Part shown: piece by piece, positions 8,332 through 17,852 of the stretch | Layout: every line of letters begins with the position of its first letter | How positions within the stretch are numbered: the first letter of the stretch is position 1 | DNA from: Bacteroidaceae bacterium | GTDB taxonomy: Bacteria > Bacteroidota > Bacteroidia > Bacteroidales > Bacteroidaceae | Reading direction: 5' to 3' | Length of the DNA: 33,567 bases | Assembly (NCBI GenBank): GCA_017530735.1 | Contig: JAFXMB010000009.1 | Span: 1 to 33,567, forward strand | Translations under genes and position numbers: made by a program | Notes under the pieces: model-generated | What the model was told of the DNA's origin: nothing | Database searches by the model: none | The model's input: the letters and a program-made list of their open reading frames with translations, nothing else

Positions 8332-10287
8332 ATGAAATTAAGATTGTTAATCTCCTGGTTTGCCCTGCTGTCATATCCATTGACGGCGGTTTATTCCCAG
8401 AACATTACAGAAGAGGGATGGGAGAGCGTGCTTGAAACACTCCTGTCCGATGAAGAACTCACGGCCGATGCCCTTGAGGAGTTGTCCGATATGTACGAGT
8501 CGCTCCATGAGGCGCCCCTGAACATCAACACCGCCACACGCGATGAACTCTCCATGCTGCCCTTTCTGACCGACCGCCAGATAGAGGATATCCACGCCTA
8601 CATCTACATGCACGGGCCCATGCTCACCCTTGGCGAACTACAACTGACCGGCAGCCTTGACTACGCCACGCGGCAGTTGCTGCGCCACTTTGTCTATGCC
8701 GGTCCGCCCTCACCGCAAAAGGAGAGAATAAGGTTGGCCGATGTCCTGCGCGACGGACGCACTGAGGTTGTGGGGCGCATGGACATACCGCTTTACCTGA
8801 GGGACGGCTTTCGGAAAGGAACCTATCTGGGCGGCAGGCTGTCACATAACCTTCGCTGCTCATTCAACTGGCATAACCGCATAAGGCTGGGGATATCGGC
8901 CGATAAGGATGCGGGTGAACGGGGTTATGACTTTTGGTCACCCTATCTGTTCCTTAAGGATATGGGTGTTCTTAAGGAACTTGCGCTGGGAAACTTCAGG
9001 GCGCAGTTCGGGTTGGGCTTGCTGCTGGGCGGCGGATTCAGTGTGGGCAAGACCATGGCGCTGTCGTCAATGAGCCGTCAGACCCAAGGGTTGGGGCCGC
9101 ACTCATCAACCCGGGAGTACGGTTATCAGAGGGGTGGCGGTGCCGCCTTGGGGTGGGGTCATACCACATTCACGCTCATGGCTTCAAGGACTCCTGTTGA
9201 CGTCACTCTGAAAGGTGATACAGTCATAAGTTCATTCAAGGAGGACGGATACCACCGCACACCGCTGGAACTCTCCAAAAAGCACAACGTGACACTGAGT
9301 ATGGTTGCGGCCAATATGCGTTACAGTTTCCGTGGCCTGAAGTTCGGGGTAACCGCCATGACGGAGAGCCTGACGGTTCCGTACAAGGGGTACGGGCGTT
9401 TGAGCGGGGTGTCGGCAGACTGCTCAGTGAACAGGGCCAGATACTCTCTGCAGGCTGAACTGTCACTGTTGGACTCCAAACCAGCTCTGATTGCATCGCA
9501 GACCTTCAGGTTGGGTAACGGATGGACAGCCAACGCGGTGGTGCGCCATTACAGCCCGCAGTATTTGTCACTTCACTCAAATGCCATGGCCGAGGGCAGC
9601 GTGCAGAATGAGACGGGTCTGCTTACGGGCTTTGCACACAGCAGCCGTAACCTAAAGGTGAGCGGTTATGCCGACCTTTTCATGCATCCTGAACCCAGGT
9701 ATGGGGCATCGGCCCCCAGTAACGGGATGGATCTGAGGATGGAGGCCGACTGGAGGGTGGGACGGCGCGATGCCCTCTATGCCACGGCACGTTTCAAGTC
9801 CAAGCAGAAGGACTGCAAGTATACCCGCCAGTTGGAGTACTGCCTGACCGGACGTTACCGGCTGCGCTGGACCCATGACTGCCCCAGCGGTGCCAGCCTG
9901 AAGACCCAGTTTTTCTATGTCAGGTATGATTTCATTGCCCAGCCCATAACCAACGGATATGCGCTTACGGGCAGTTATGAGCGCAGTTTTCCGGATTCAG
10001 GACTGGATGTGGCCCTTTCGGTCGCGGCGTTCTACACCCAGAGTTATGACTGCCGGGTATCGGTCTATGAGAGCGGTCTGCGGTACTCGTATAACTTTAT
10101 CAGCCTGTACGGCAAGGGCGGACGTCTGGCGCTGACGGTAAAATACAGGCTGGGCAGCAACATGCAACTGAACCTGAAAGCGGGCGGGACTTACTACCTG
10201 GACCGTGACGAGATAAGTTCCTCGCATCAGCGCATAGACGCTTGCCACAAAGAGGACATATCGTTACAGTTCATATCAAAGTTCTGA
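8332..10287 (+). CDS. Exported helix-hairpin-helix protein with C-terminal beta-barrel-like region
   Basis: A 651-aa protein with a signal peptide (residues 1-23, ending VYSQ). A ComEA-like helix-hairpin-helix region spans ~62-124 (PLNINTATRDELSMLP … LTLGELQLTG). The rest (~130-651) consists of alternating polar/hydrophobic stretches rich in aromatic residues and glycine, ending in a terminal phenylalanine (SLQFISKF), as in outer-membrane beta-barrels. In the first hairpin the usual GIG is replaced by FLT, so DNA binding is doubtful. Related proteins are annotated only as HhH-domain proteins in Bacteroidota. A role in the outer membrane is inferred; ligand and function are unknown. It is a single-gene unit between divergent DUF4294 and the radical SAM-dacB pair. 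Confidence 0.8.
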   Translation: MKLRLLISWFALLSYPLTAVYSQNITEEGWESVLETLLSDEELTADALEELSDMYESLHEAPLNINTATRDELSMLPFLTDRQIEDIHAYIYMHGPMLTLGELQLTGSLDYATRQLLRHFVYAGPPSPQKERIRLADVLRDGRTEVVGRMDIPLYLRDGFRKGTYLGGRLSHNLRCSFNWHNRIRLGISADKDAGERGYDFWSPYLFLKDMGVLKELALGNFRAQFGLGLLLGGGFSVGKTMALSSMSRQTQGLGPHSSTREYGYQRGGGAALGWGHTTFTLMASRTPVDVTLKGDTVISSFKEDGYHRTPLELSKKHNVTLSMVAANMRYSFRGLKFGVTAMTESLTVPYKGYGRLSGVSADCSVNRARYSLQAELSLLDSKPALIASQTFRLGNGWTANAVVRHYSPQYLSLHSNAMAEGSVQNETGLLTGFAHSSRNLKVSGYADLFMHPEPRYGASAPSNGMDLRMEADWRVGRRDALYATARFKSKQKDCKYTRQLEYCLTGRYRLRWTHDCPSGASLKTQFFYVRYDFIAQPITNGYALTGSYERSFPDSGLDVALSVAAFYTQSYDCRVSVYESGLRYSYNFISLYGKGGRLALTVKYRLGSNMQLNLKAGGTYYLDRDEISSSHQRIDACHKEDISLQFISKF

Positions 10288-10298
10288 CAGAAAAGATG

Positions 10299-10306
10299 TA
10301 CTTTTG
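10299..10306 (+). promoter_or_regulatory. -7 promoter element for radical SAM-dacB
   Basis: TACTTTTG matches TAnnTTTG, 29 bp upstream of the radical SAM ATG at 10336. Confidence 0.5.
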
Positions 10307-10335
10307 CGTACAGAATAAAGGAAAGACAAGGAATC

Positions 10336-11112
10336 ATGTCAACCGTATTGTACAGTTCGCCTATTTTCGGACCCGTTCACAGCCGTCGCCTGGGTGTATC
10401 GTTGGGTATTAACCTGATGCCCGCCGACGGTAAGATATGCACCTTTGACTGCATCTACTGCGAGTGCGGCCGTAACTGCGAGCACCATCCGCATCATCAC
10501 AGACCCACCAGACAGGAAGTGTACGACGCCCTGCGCGCCACCCTTGCCAGAATGAAGGCCGATGGGCCCCAGCCCAACGTGCTGACCTTTGCCGGTAACG
10601 GAGAGCCCACGGCAAATCCCGAGTTTCCCGGTATAGTTGATGATGTAGTTGCATTGCGTGATGAGTTTTTCCCTGATGCCAAGGTGAGCGTGCTGAGCAA
10701 CGGCACCCGTGTGACTGATCCCGCCATATTCAAGGCTCTGCTCAAACTGGACAACAACATCCAGAAACTGGATACCGTTGACATTGACTACATAAGGCTT
10801 ATTGACAACCCGGTGGGGCACTATGACCTGGATGCCATAATCAAGGCCCTGTGTGAATTCAAAGGTCACGTCATCATTCAGACCATGTTCCTGACAGGAA
10901 CGCTTGACGGCCGCGATATGGACAACACTTCGGACGCCTACGTTCTGCCCTGGATAGAGACTCTTAAGAAGATAGGTCCCAGCCAGGTTATGATTTACAC
11001 CATAGACCGTGAGACTCCGGTCTCAACCCTGCGCAAGGCAAGCCGCGAAACGCTTGACGGCATAGCGGCCAAACTCAGGGCAAACGGTCTGGAAACATCC
11101 GTATCTTATTGA
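10336..11112 (+). CDS. Radical SAM protein (COG0731-like)
   Basis: A 258-aa radical SAM enzyme. Its 4Fe-4S cluster motif CTFDCIYC gives Cys35, Cys39 and Cys42 in CxxxCxxC spacing; two more cysteines follow at 44 and 48, before a His-rich HHPHHH. The opening PIFGPVHSRRLGVSLGINLMP is typical of a COG0731-type group distantly related to wybutosine-forming enzymes, and the SAM-binding GNGEPT is present. Reaction and substrate are not known for this bacterial group. Its TGA is one base before the ATG of dacB, so the two are co-transcribed. No functional link with peptidoglycan trimming is evident. Confidence 0.85.
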   Translation: MSTVLYSSPIFGPVHSRRLGVSLGINLMPADGKICTFDCIYCECGRNCEHHPHHHRPTRQEVYDALRATLARMKADGPQPNVLTFAGNGEPTANPEFPGIVDDVVALRDEFFPDAKVSVLSNGTRVTDPAIFKALLKLDNNIQKLDTVDIDYIRLIDNPVGHYDLDAIIKALCEFKGHVIIQTMFLTGTLDGRDMDNTSDAYVLPWIETLKKIGPSQVMIYTIDRETPVSTLRKASRETLDGIAAKLRANGLETSVSY

Positions 11113-11113
11113 A

Positions 11114-12532
11114 ATGAAACTTATAAGGACTATCATTGTTTCCCTTCTGCTGACAGTTTCACTGCCGGCGGTCAGTATTGACCTGGATTCGCTTACCGAG
11201 CGTATTGACCAGATCATTTATGAGGAACTGCCCGAGGGTACAGACATAGCCCTTATGGTTTATGACCTGACCAACGACACCACACTTTACGCTTACCGCG
11301 AGAAGATAATGTGCCGCCCGGCATCGGTCCAGAAGGTCATAACCTCTGTCACCGCACTCTCTTCACTTGGATCTGATTACATGTTCAAGACAACCCTCAA
11401 GACCCAGGGCACCATAGGTAATGACAGCGTGCTTAAAGGCAACCTCTATCTTGTAGGCGGTCTTGATCCGGCTCTCAATGAGCATGAGTTGCGCAGAATG
11501 GTGGGCGACCTTAAGAAGGCCGGAATAAACCGCATAGACGGTACCCTTTATGCCGATGTCTCTATCATGGATACCATGTACTGGGCCACCGGATGGTGCT
11601 GGGACGATGCTCCCGCCAGTTTCCAGCCTTATATCTCACCCCTTATGGTACATCAGGGCTTTGTGGGCGTTGAGGTAAAACCCACCTCCAAAGGCAAGGC
11701 TCCCCAGGTAAACATTTACCCGGCTAACACCCACATCAAGGTGGTTAATAAATCTCTTACACTCTGTGACACTCTGGGTCCGCTCACCATAACACGTGAC
11801 TGGATGCACAATGACAACACCATAATCATTGAAGGAAACTGCCGCCGCCGTCAGTCAACCGACCTGAGTGTGGTGGGATCGGCCGATTTCACATTCGCTC
11901 TGCTGCGTCAGTACCTTGACGAAGCCGGTATCAGTTACGGCAAGTATGACTGGGGCCGATGCCCGGTAATGGGACGTGAACTTTCAGTGGTGTCACATGA
12001 CCTGCCTTCGATAGTAAAAGAGGCCCTGAAGGAGAGCAACAACCTCTATGCCGAGGCCATGTTCCTGCAGACCGGACGCCTGCAGTATCCCAGGGAGATA
12101 AAATTCAAGGATGCCGCCAAGTACCTTCAGAACTTTGTATCGCGCAAGTTCGGTATGTTCTCGGCATCGTTCAACATAGTTGATGGAAGCGGACTCTCCA
12201 TGTATGACATGTGCTCACCGCAGTTCATGGTCGATATGCTGTCACTCATCTACAAAGACCAGGACCTGTTTAAGATAATGTACAAGAGCCTTCCCATATC
12301 CGGCGTGGACGGAACGCTCAAGACACGCCTGGGCAATAAGACCACACTTAACAAGGTGCACGCCAAGACCGGATCCGTAACAGGTTCCTGTACCCTGGCC
12401 GGCTATATACATACAGCCGATGGACGTGACCTGGCATTCTGCATAATGAATGAGGGTGCCATCAAGATGCCACCCTCAAGATCTGTTCAGGACAAGATCT
12501 GTACCGTCCTGTGTGAAATAGGTCTTAAATAA
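11114..12532 (+). CDS. dacB: D-alanyl-D-alanine carboxypeptidase/endopeptidase (PBP4, DacB family)
   Basis: A 472-aa class C low-molecular-mass penicillin-binding protein of the S13 peptidase type. It has an N-terminal signal peptide (about residues 1-21), the active-site SxxK as SVQK (Ser71, Lys74), an SNN second motif (ESNNLYAEAMF) and KTG at 418-420 (AKTGSVTGS). The long segment between SxxK and SxN fits the extra domains of PBP4. It should trim stem peptides or cleave cross-links in the periplasm. It is translationally close to the radical SAM gene. Its TAA directly abuts the stop codon of the convergent NodB gene, leaving no room for a terminator. Confidence 0.93.
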   Translation: MKLIRTIIVSLLLTVSLPAVSIDLDSLTERIDQIIYEELPEGTDIALMVYDLTNDTTLYAYREKIMCRPASVQKVITSVTALSSLGSDYMFKTTLKTQGTIGNDSVLKGNLYLVGGLDPALNEHELRRMVGDLKKAGINRIDGTLYADVSIMDTMYWATGWCWDDAPASFQPYISPLMVHQGFVGVEVKPTSKGKAPQVNIYPANTHIKVVNKSLTLCDTLGPLTITRDWMHNDNTIIIEGNCRRRQSTDLSVVGSADFTFALLRQYLDEAGISYGKYDWGRCPVMGRELSVVSHDLPSIVKEALKESNNLYAEAMFLQTGRLQYPREIKFKDAAKYLQNFVSRKFGMFSASFNIVDGSGLSMYDMCSPQFMVDMLSLIYKDQDLFKIMYKSLPISGVDGTLKTRLGNKTTLNKVHAKTGSVTGSCTLAGYIHTADGRDLAFCIMNEGAIKMPPSRSVQDKICTVLCEIGLK

Positions 12533-13141
12533 TTACAGCTGTTTGAACTGGTATCCCTGTTCCTTTAGCCACTCAATGGCTTTGGGTAGTGCGTAGCGCA
12601 GGTTCTTCTCGCTGCGCAGGGAGTCATGGAATACTATTATGGAGCCGTTGCGTGTGTACTTCTTTACTATCTCCAGAACCTTCTCGGGATTGAGTTTCTC
12701 ATTATAGTCACGTGTTATCACATCGTAGAATATAATGTCGTAATCGCCTTTCATGTAACGGTATGTCCATCGGCGCAGAACTCCGTGAGGAGGACGGAAC
12801 AGGCGGGTAGCAAAATAACTGTCACACTTGTGTACATTGTCAATGTAATCGTGGTTGCGCATGCGCATTCCGCGAACATGATTGAATGTATGGTTTCCTA
12901 TGTGATGTCCGCGCTCCACCACCATCCTGTATGTTTCGGGGTGTTTGCGTACGTTGTCACCTACCATGAAGAAGGTGGCTTTTATACCGTACTGGTCCAG
13001 AAGGTCAAGAACCCACGGAGTGACCTCAGGGATGGGACCGTCGTCAAAGGTGAGATAAACCGAATGGTCTTCCGGATCTTTCCGGAAGACGCCATTCGGG
13101 TAAATTTTACTCAGTATCGCTGTGGGCTGTTCAAGTATCAT
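12533..13141 (-). CDS. NodB-domain polysaccharide deacetylase family protein
   Basis: A 202-aa protein, essentially one NodB homology domain: TFDDGP (31-36, catalytic and metal Asp33/Asp34), the metal-binding HTFNH (His84, His88), FRPPHG and SIIVFHDS. These are the signature motifs of carbohydrate esterase family 4, which removes N-acetyl groups from sugars of peptidoglycan or other glycans using a metal ion. No signal peptide is visible, a pattern I recall for close Bacteroidota relatives, so the site of action is unclear. Its ATG overlaps the stop codon of DUF2723 by one base, indicating translational coupling and perhaps a shared role in envelope glycan synthesis. Confidence 0.88.
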   Translation of the reverse strand: MILEQPTAILSKIYPNGVFRKDPEDHSVYLTFDDGPIPEVTPWVLDLLDQYGIKATFFMVGDNVRKHPETYRMVVERGHHIGNHTFNHVRGMRMRNHDYIDNVHKCDSYFATRLFRPPHGVLRRWTYRYMKGDYDIIFYDVITRDYNEKLNPEKVLEIVKKYTRNGSIIVFHDSLRSEKNLRYALPKAIEWLKEQGYQFKQL

Positions 13142-16100
13142 CAGTTCAGACGACGTTCAAATTCATCGCACATGTTATGGAACTCAACAAACAACTCCTC
13201 ATACTGATCCTTGTCAATACATTTCTCCAACAACGGGAATACTAATGAATACTGATAGGATGCAATATCTGTGAACTGAGCATTGATGCGTCTGAGATTA
13301 CGGTCGTTCATACTCAGATACCATCTCATGAGCTGATAATAGTTGTTGGTTGTCTGGAATAGTATCTTGGCAGCCTTATCGGTATGACCTAAAGCAAGGT
13401 AGATGTTTGCTATCTCAGAACTTGAGCCATAGAATGCATCGTCAACGGGCATCAACTCATCGGAGATACCGTTAATTACTGATTCCAATACGTTGAAAGC
13501 CTTCTCCTTCTCACCCTTGTTGAAGAGTTCAATTGCAAGCTGAGCGGAAAGTCGGCGCTGTGACAGGCACATTCTGCGGTTGGTCTCATCCAGATAGACA
13601 TCAGGATTGTCCAGTCCGCCGTAATTGAATGTCATGAAGTTGTCATACATTGTGTCGGGATCAATACCGCCGTTGCTTGTACCTTCACCGATGGCCTTCC
13701 AGTTGAAAGGAGTGATACGGTATGCAAGACCTTCAAGCAGGAAGTAGTTTCCAAGTCCCAGAGTGTTTTCTTTGGCAACTGTGGTAGCAATGTAGAGAGG
13801 TCTCTCCCAGTTGCAGTTTGCCAGCAGGTCAAGCATCATGATCTCATTCTTCATAAGATTGCTCTTACCCTTAAGTGAGATGATCATGCGGTCCGGCATC
13901 TTTGCCTTGGTCTCCTCATCGGTTGCACCGCGATAGGCTTTGGGAATCATCATTCCTGAACGCAGAACGGCATCCTTGTCTATCTTGAACCAGATGGTAT
14001 CTGTAGGAATCATGTGATGCTGCTTGATCCAGTAGTTAAGGACGTTGTGAAGTTCAAATGACCTTTCAACCGCCTCCTTGCTGTTATTCTTGAGCAGGAT
14101 CTCCTTATCCTCAGGATTAACGGCTACATAATCATTGGTGCCGGTCTGGTAATCTATTCTCTCAAATGAGATGGGAAGAGCCGGTGAATCATATGCTGGA
14201 CGTTTCATCTGGTCGATATACCAGTCAGTCATGAGGTAACTCAGGTTGCAGCAACGTGCATCGGTACGGAATCCTTCGGTCTCAAAGTTATACCAGAGAG
14301 GGAAGGTATCGTTATCACCGTTTGTAAAGATTATCGGGTTACCCTGCTTGGAGAGTGATTTCAGATAGTTCTGACCAAAATCACGGCATGCATATCGGCC
14401 GCTACGGTCATGATCATCCCATGTTTGGCTTACCATCTGAAGTGGAACCATAAGACAGATGACAAAAGCCAACAGGGCCGATGCCTTCTTTCCGATAAAC
14501 TTGAATCTGCCCAGCCATTCGGCGATGGCGGCAACGCCTATTCCTATCCAGATGGCAAATGCGTAGAATGAACCCGCATAGGCATAGTCACGCTCACGAG
14601 GCTGGCGCGGAGTCTGGTTCAGGTAGAGCACGATGGCCAGACCTGTCATGAAGAAGAGCGCCAGAACAACGATGAACTGCTGTGAACCTTCACGTCCCTT
14701 TCCAATCTGCCATAACAGACCAAGCAGACCCAGAATGAGCGGCAGGCAATAGAATACGTTATGACCCTTTCCGGAGAGGGAGTCAGGTAAAAGTTTGCTG
14801 TCGCCTCCTGTAAGCAGGCGGTCTATGAAGTTGAAACCTGTAATCCAGTTACCGTTTTCAAAATCTCCGTAAAGGTTCTGATTGTCATTCTGACGGCCGG
14901 CAAAGTTCCAAAGGAAGTAACGCCAGTACATGAAGTTGACCTGATATCTGAAAAAGAACTTAAGGTTCTCGGCCTGTGTGGGAACGGTAACCTTGATGTT
15001 GTTTCCACGCTGGTTATAGGTGACTGTACGGCCCTTGATACCTCCGCACCATAACTTGTACGATGCAATATGATCGGGATCCCTGCTGTACATGCGGGGG
15101 AATAGCATATTCTGTGCATATACATAATCGATCTTTTCATCCATTATGTAGTAACTGTCCTTTTCAGAGTCGTTGGCCTTTTCCTTACGTCCGTAGGAGT
15201 TACCCTTGAACTTGGTTACAGGTGAGTAGTAAGTATACTTCTGGTCCTTCTTGAGTTCATATACCAACTCTGAACTGTAAGTCTGTCCGTAAAGGAGAGG
15301 TCTTGAACCGTACTGTTCACGTGCCAGATACTCACCCAGTGCAAAGATATCCTCGGGTGAATCCTGATCCATGGGCGGATTGGCGGTTGAACGGATCACG
15401 ATGACTGCATATGATGAATAACCTATGGTAATCATCATGACGCAGAGCATGATGGTGTTCAGCACGCTGGCCGACGGCTTAACCTTTTCAGGGATACCGT
15501 TTGAGAAGAGGTAGATGGCACCTGCGGCCAGAACAACCAGACCCAGTACGATACCGCCTGCCTTATGGCCGTAGAAAGGTATGCCGGCAAAGGCTACGGT
15601 AAGCAGGAATGAAAGGTACATGAGAGTCTTGCGGTCACCGCGCTGTGTCTCATATGCACCCCAGATCAGAAGTCCTACAAGCAGTATGATGTAGACCATC
15701 AGACCGGTGTTGAAGGGCAGACCCAGACCGTTTACGAACAGGAGTTCAAACCAGCCGCCAACCTTCACGATACCGGGAACGATACCGTACAGGACTGCCG
15801 CAATGATTACGCCTGAAAGTATGAATGCCAGAATTCCGCCTTTCCAGGTGGGGTTCTCTGATTTCTTGAAATAGTATACCAGTACGATGGCTGTGATACA
15901 AAGCAGGTTCAGCAGGTGAACGCCAACTGACACACCTATCAGGTATGCAATCAGTACCAGCCAGCGTGCGCTGTGAGGCTGATCGGCGTTCTCCTCCCAT
16001 TTAAGTATGAGCCAGAATGTAACGGCTGTGCAGAACGATGAGTATGCATAGACCTCACCCTCAACGGCACTGAACCAGAAGGTATCGGACCATGTATATG

Positions 16101-16482
16101 CAAGCGCTCCTACAATGCCTGAACCGAATATGGTTATCATCTGCCACATATCGGGATCCTTGGTACCTGCCACCAGTTTCTTTACAAGCATGGTTATGCT
16201 CCAGAAAAGGAACAGTATGCAGAGTGCGCTAAGTATTGCGGACATGATATTTACCATCATGGCTACCTTACTCGGGTCACTTGTAAACTGTGAGAACAGG
16301 TTTGCCGTAAGCATGAATATAGGTGCCCCGGGCGGGTGTCCTACTTCCATCTTGTAACCGGTGGTAATGAACTCCGGGCAATCCCAGAAGCTGGCGGTTG
16401 GCTCAATAGTCATACAGTAGGTCACTGCAGCGACTGCAAACACAAGCCATCCGATGATAGTGTTCAGTCTTTTGTAATTCAT
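13141..16482 (-). CDS. DUF2723 membrane protein (GT-C type glycosyltransferase-like)
   Basis: A 1113-aa protein. The N-terminal ~350 residues and a second block around 580-680 carry numerous transmembrane helices, followed by a large soluble C-terminal part ending in helical, TPR-like segments. Near the N-terminus, ASFWDCPEF and GHPPGAP (residues ~30-52) match the acidic periplasmic loop of DUF2723 (PF11028), a family with the GT-C fold related to protein O-mannosyltransferases. It is therefore a candidate lipid-linked-sugar-dependent transferase acting at the periplasmic face, for example in protein O-glycosylation; this is inference. It is transcribed from a -7 element at 16514-16521 and coupled to the NodB gene downstream. 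Confidence 0.88.
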   Translation of the reverse strand: MNYKRLNTIIGWLVFAVAAVTYCMTIEPTASFWDCPEFITTGYKMEVGHPPGAPIFMLTANLFSQFTSDPSKVAMMVNIMSAILSALCILFLFWSITMLVKKLVAGTKDPDMWQMITIFGSGIVGALAYTWSDTFWFSAVEGEVYAYSSFCTAVTFWLILKWEENADQPHSARWLVLIAYLIGVSVGVHLLNLLCITAIVLVYYFKKSENPTWKGGILAFILSGVIIAAVLYGIVPGIVKVGGWFELLFVNGLGLPFNTGLMVYIILLVGLLIWGAYETQRGDRKTLMYLSFLLTVAFAGIPFYGHKAGGIVLGLVVLAAGAIYLFSNGIPEKVKPSASVLNTIMLCVMMITIGYSSYAVIVIRSTANPPMDQDSPEDIFALGEYLAREQYGSRPLLYGQTYSSELVYELKKDQKYTYYSPVTKFKGNSYGRKEKANDSEKDSYYIMDEKIDYVYAQNMLFPRMYSRDPDHIASYKLWCGGIKGRTVTYNQRGNNIKVTVPTQAENLKFFFRYQVNFMYWRYFLWNFAGRQNDNQNLYGDFENGNWITGFNFIDRLLTGGDSKLLPDSLSGKGHNVFYCLPLILGLLGLLWQIGKGREGSQQFIVVLALFFMTGLAIVLYLNQTPRQPRERDYAYAGSFYAFAIWIGIGVAAIAEWLGRFKFIGKKASALLAFVICLMVPLQMVSQTWDDHDRSGRYACRDFGQNYLKSLSKQGNPIIFTNGDNDTFPLWYNFETEGFRTDARCCNLSYLMTDWYIDQMKRPAYDSPALPISFERIDYQTGTNDYVAVNPEDKEILLKNNSKEAVERSFELHNVLNYWIKQHHMIPTDTIWFKIDKDAVLRSGMMIPKAYRGATDEETKAKMPDRMIISLKGKSNLMKNEIMMLDLLANCNWERPLYIATTVAKENTLGLGNYFLLEGLAYRITPFNWKAIGEGTSNGGIDPDTMYDNFMTFNYGGLDNPDVYLDETNRRMCLSQRRLSAQLAIELFNKGEKEKAFNVLESVINGISDELMPVDDAFYGSSSEIANIYLALGHTDKAAKILFQTTNNYYQLMRWYLSMNDRNLRRINAQFTDIASYQYSLVFPLLEKCIDKDQYEELFVEFHNMCDEFERRLN

Positions 16483-16513
16483 TTTTGCTATGAACTAAGT
16501 AATTAGAGAGTCC

Positions 16514-16521
16514 CAAAGATA
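16514..16521 (-). promoter_or_regulatory. -7 promoter element for DUF2723-NodB genes
   Basis: The minus strand reads TATCTTTG (TAnnTTTG), 31 bp upstream of the DUF2723 ATG, in the 98-bp gap after purD. No clear terminator for purD was seen in that gap. Confidence 0.5.
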
Positions 16522-16580
16522 GTCCTTAAAAGGTTAACGGCTATCAATTGACAGTTATTTAATGTTATTCCCGCAATAGG

Positions 16581-17852
16581 TCAGAGGTCCTGACCAATAT
16601 CCCTGCGGAAGTATTTTTTCTCAAAATCTATGAGGCTTGCACCTTTGAATGAGAGTGCCAGAGCCTCGTCCTTGTCCTTACCGTAAGAGCTGACTGCGAT
16701 GACACGTCCTCCGGCGGTAACAACCTGGCCATTGTCATTGAAGGCGGTTCCGGCATGGAAGACTACGCTGTCCTTTACCTTATCGATTCCGCTTATGACA
16801 TAACCCTTGTCATAATGCTCCGGATAACCGCCTGATACCAGCATAACGCATACGGCAGAGCGGGGATCCTGCTCCAGGGTCTTGGTGTCCAGATTACCTG
16901 CGGCCACACCCTTGAAAAGTTCAACTATGTCACTCTTAAGGCGCAGCATCACGCTTTCGGTCTCGGGGTCACCCATACGGCAGTTGTACTCAATAACCTT
17001 GGGATCACCGTCCACATTGATTAGGCCAAAGAATATGAATCCTTTGTATACCAGACCCTCCTGGGCCAGACCTTCAACGGTGGGATGTATAATACGGTCC
17101 TCTACCTTTTTCATCCACTCCTTGGTGGCAAACGGAACGGGTGATACGGATCCCATGCCGCCGGTGTTCAGGCCGGTGTCATGCTCGCCTATACGCTTGT
17201 AGTCCTTTGCCTCGGGCAGTATCTTGTAGTGCTTGCCATCGGTCAGAACGAATACGGAGCACTCTATTCCGCTCATGAACTCCTCAATCACAACTCGTGA
17301 TGAGGCGTTGCCGAACATACCGCTCAGCATCTCCTTCAACTCCCTCTTCGCCTCCTCGAGAGTGGGCAGAATCAGCACGCCCTTACCTGCGCAAAGACCA
17401 TCGGCCTTGAGTACGTAGGGAGCCTTGAGTGTCTCCAGGAACTTGAGTCCCTCGTCCAGGTTCTCACCTGTGAATGTCTGATATGCTGCGGTGGGTATGC
17501 CGTGGCGCTGCATGAAACGCTTTGCAAAGTCCTTGCTGCCCTCCATCTGTGCGGCTTCCTTTGAGGGGCCGATGACCGGGATGGCCTTCAGTGCGGCGTC
17601 ATTAAGGAAATAGTCATATATGCCGTTTACCAGAGGATCTTCGGGGCCTACAACCACCATATCGATCTTCTTGTCAAGAACGAATGCCTTGATTGCCTCA
17701 AAGTCATTGGCCTTGATGGCTACGTTCTCACCTACGTTTGCAGTACCGGCATTGCCCGGAGCTATGTAAAGTTTGTCAAGCTGTGGGCTTTGGGCTATCT
17801 TCCAGGCCAGAGCATGCTCACGGCCTCCGCTTCCAAGTAACAGGATCTTCAT
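16581..17852 (-). CDS. purD: Phosphoribosylamine-glycine ligase (GARS)
   Basis: A 423-aa ATP-grasp enzyme of de novo purine synthesis: 5-phosphoribosylamine + glycine + ATP gives glycinamide ribonucleotide. Family landmarks are the N-terminal [37 protein letters not shown], and the ATP-grasp signatures [11 protein letters not shown] and [11 protein letters not shown]. Length is normal for a single-domain bacterial PurD. The ATG overlaps the TGA of the RNA methyltransferase gene by 4 bp (17849-17852), so it is translationally coupled to an rRNA-modification enzyme. That pairing has no obvious metabolic logic beyond growth-rate-linked expression. Confidence 0.97.
   Translation of the reverse strand: MKILLLGSGGREHALAWKIAQSPQLDKLYIAPGNAGTANVGENVAIKANDFEAIKAFVLDKKIDMVVVGPEDPLVNGIYDYFLNDAALKAIPVIGPSKEAAQMEGSKDFAKRFMQRHGIPTAAYQTFTGENLDEGLKFLETLKAPYVLKADGLCAGKGVLILPTLEEAKRELKEMLSGMFGNASSRVVIEEFMSGIECSVFVLTDGKHYKILPEAKDYKRIGEHDTGLNTGGMGSVSPVPFATKEWMKKVEDRIIHPTVEGLAQEGLVYKGFIFFGLINVDGDPKVIEYNCRMGDPETESVMLRLKSDIVELFKGVAAGNLDTKTLEQDPRSAVCVMLVSGGYPEHYDKGYVISGIDKVKDSVVFHAGTAFNDNGQVVTAGGRVIAVSSYGKDKDEALALSFKGASLIDFEKKYFRRDIGQDL

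Noticed and set aside
8281-10287. ComEA competence protein
   Set aside because: ComEA is a short protein with an intact GIG hairpin; here the HhH region is only the N-terminal fifth and the hairpin is altered.
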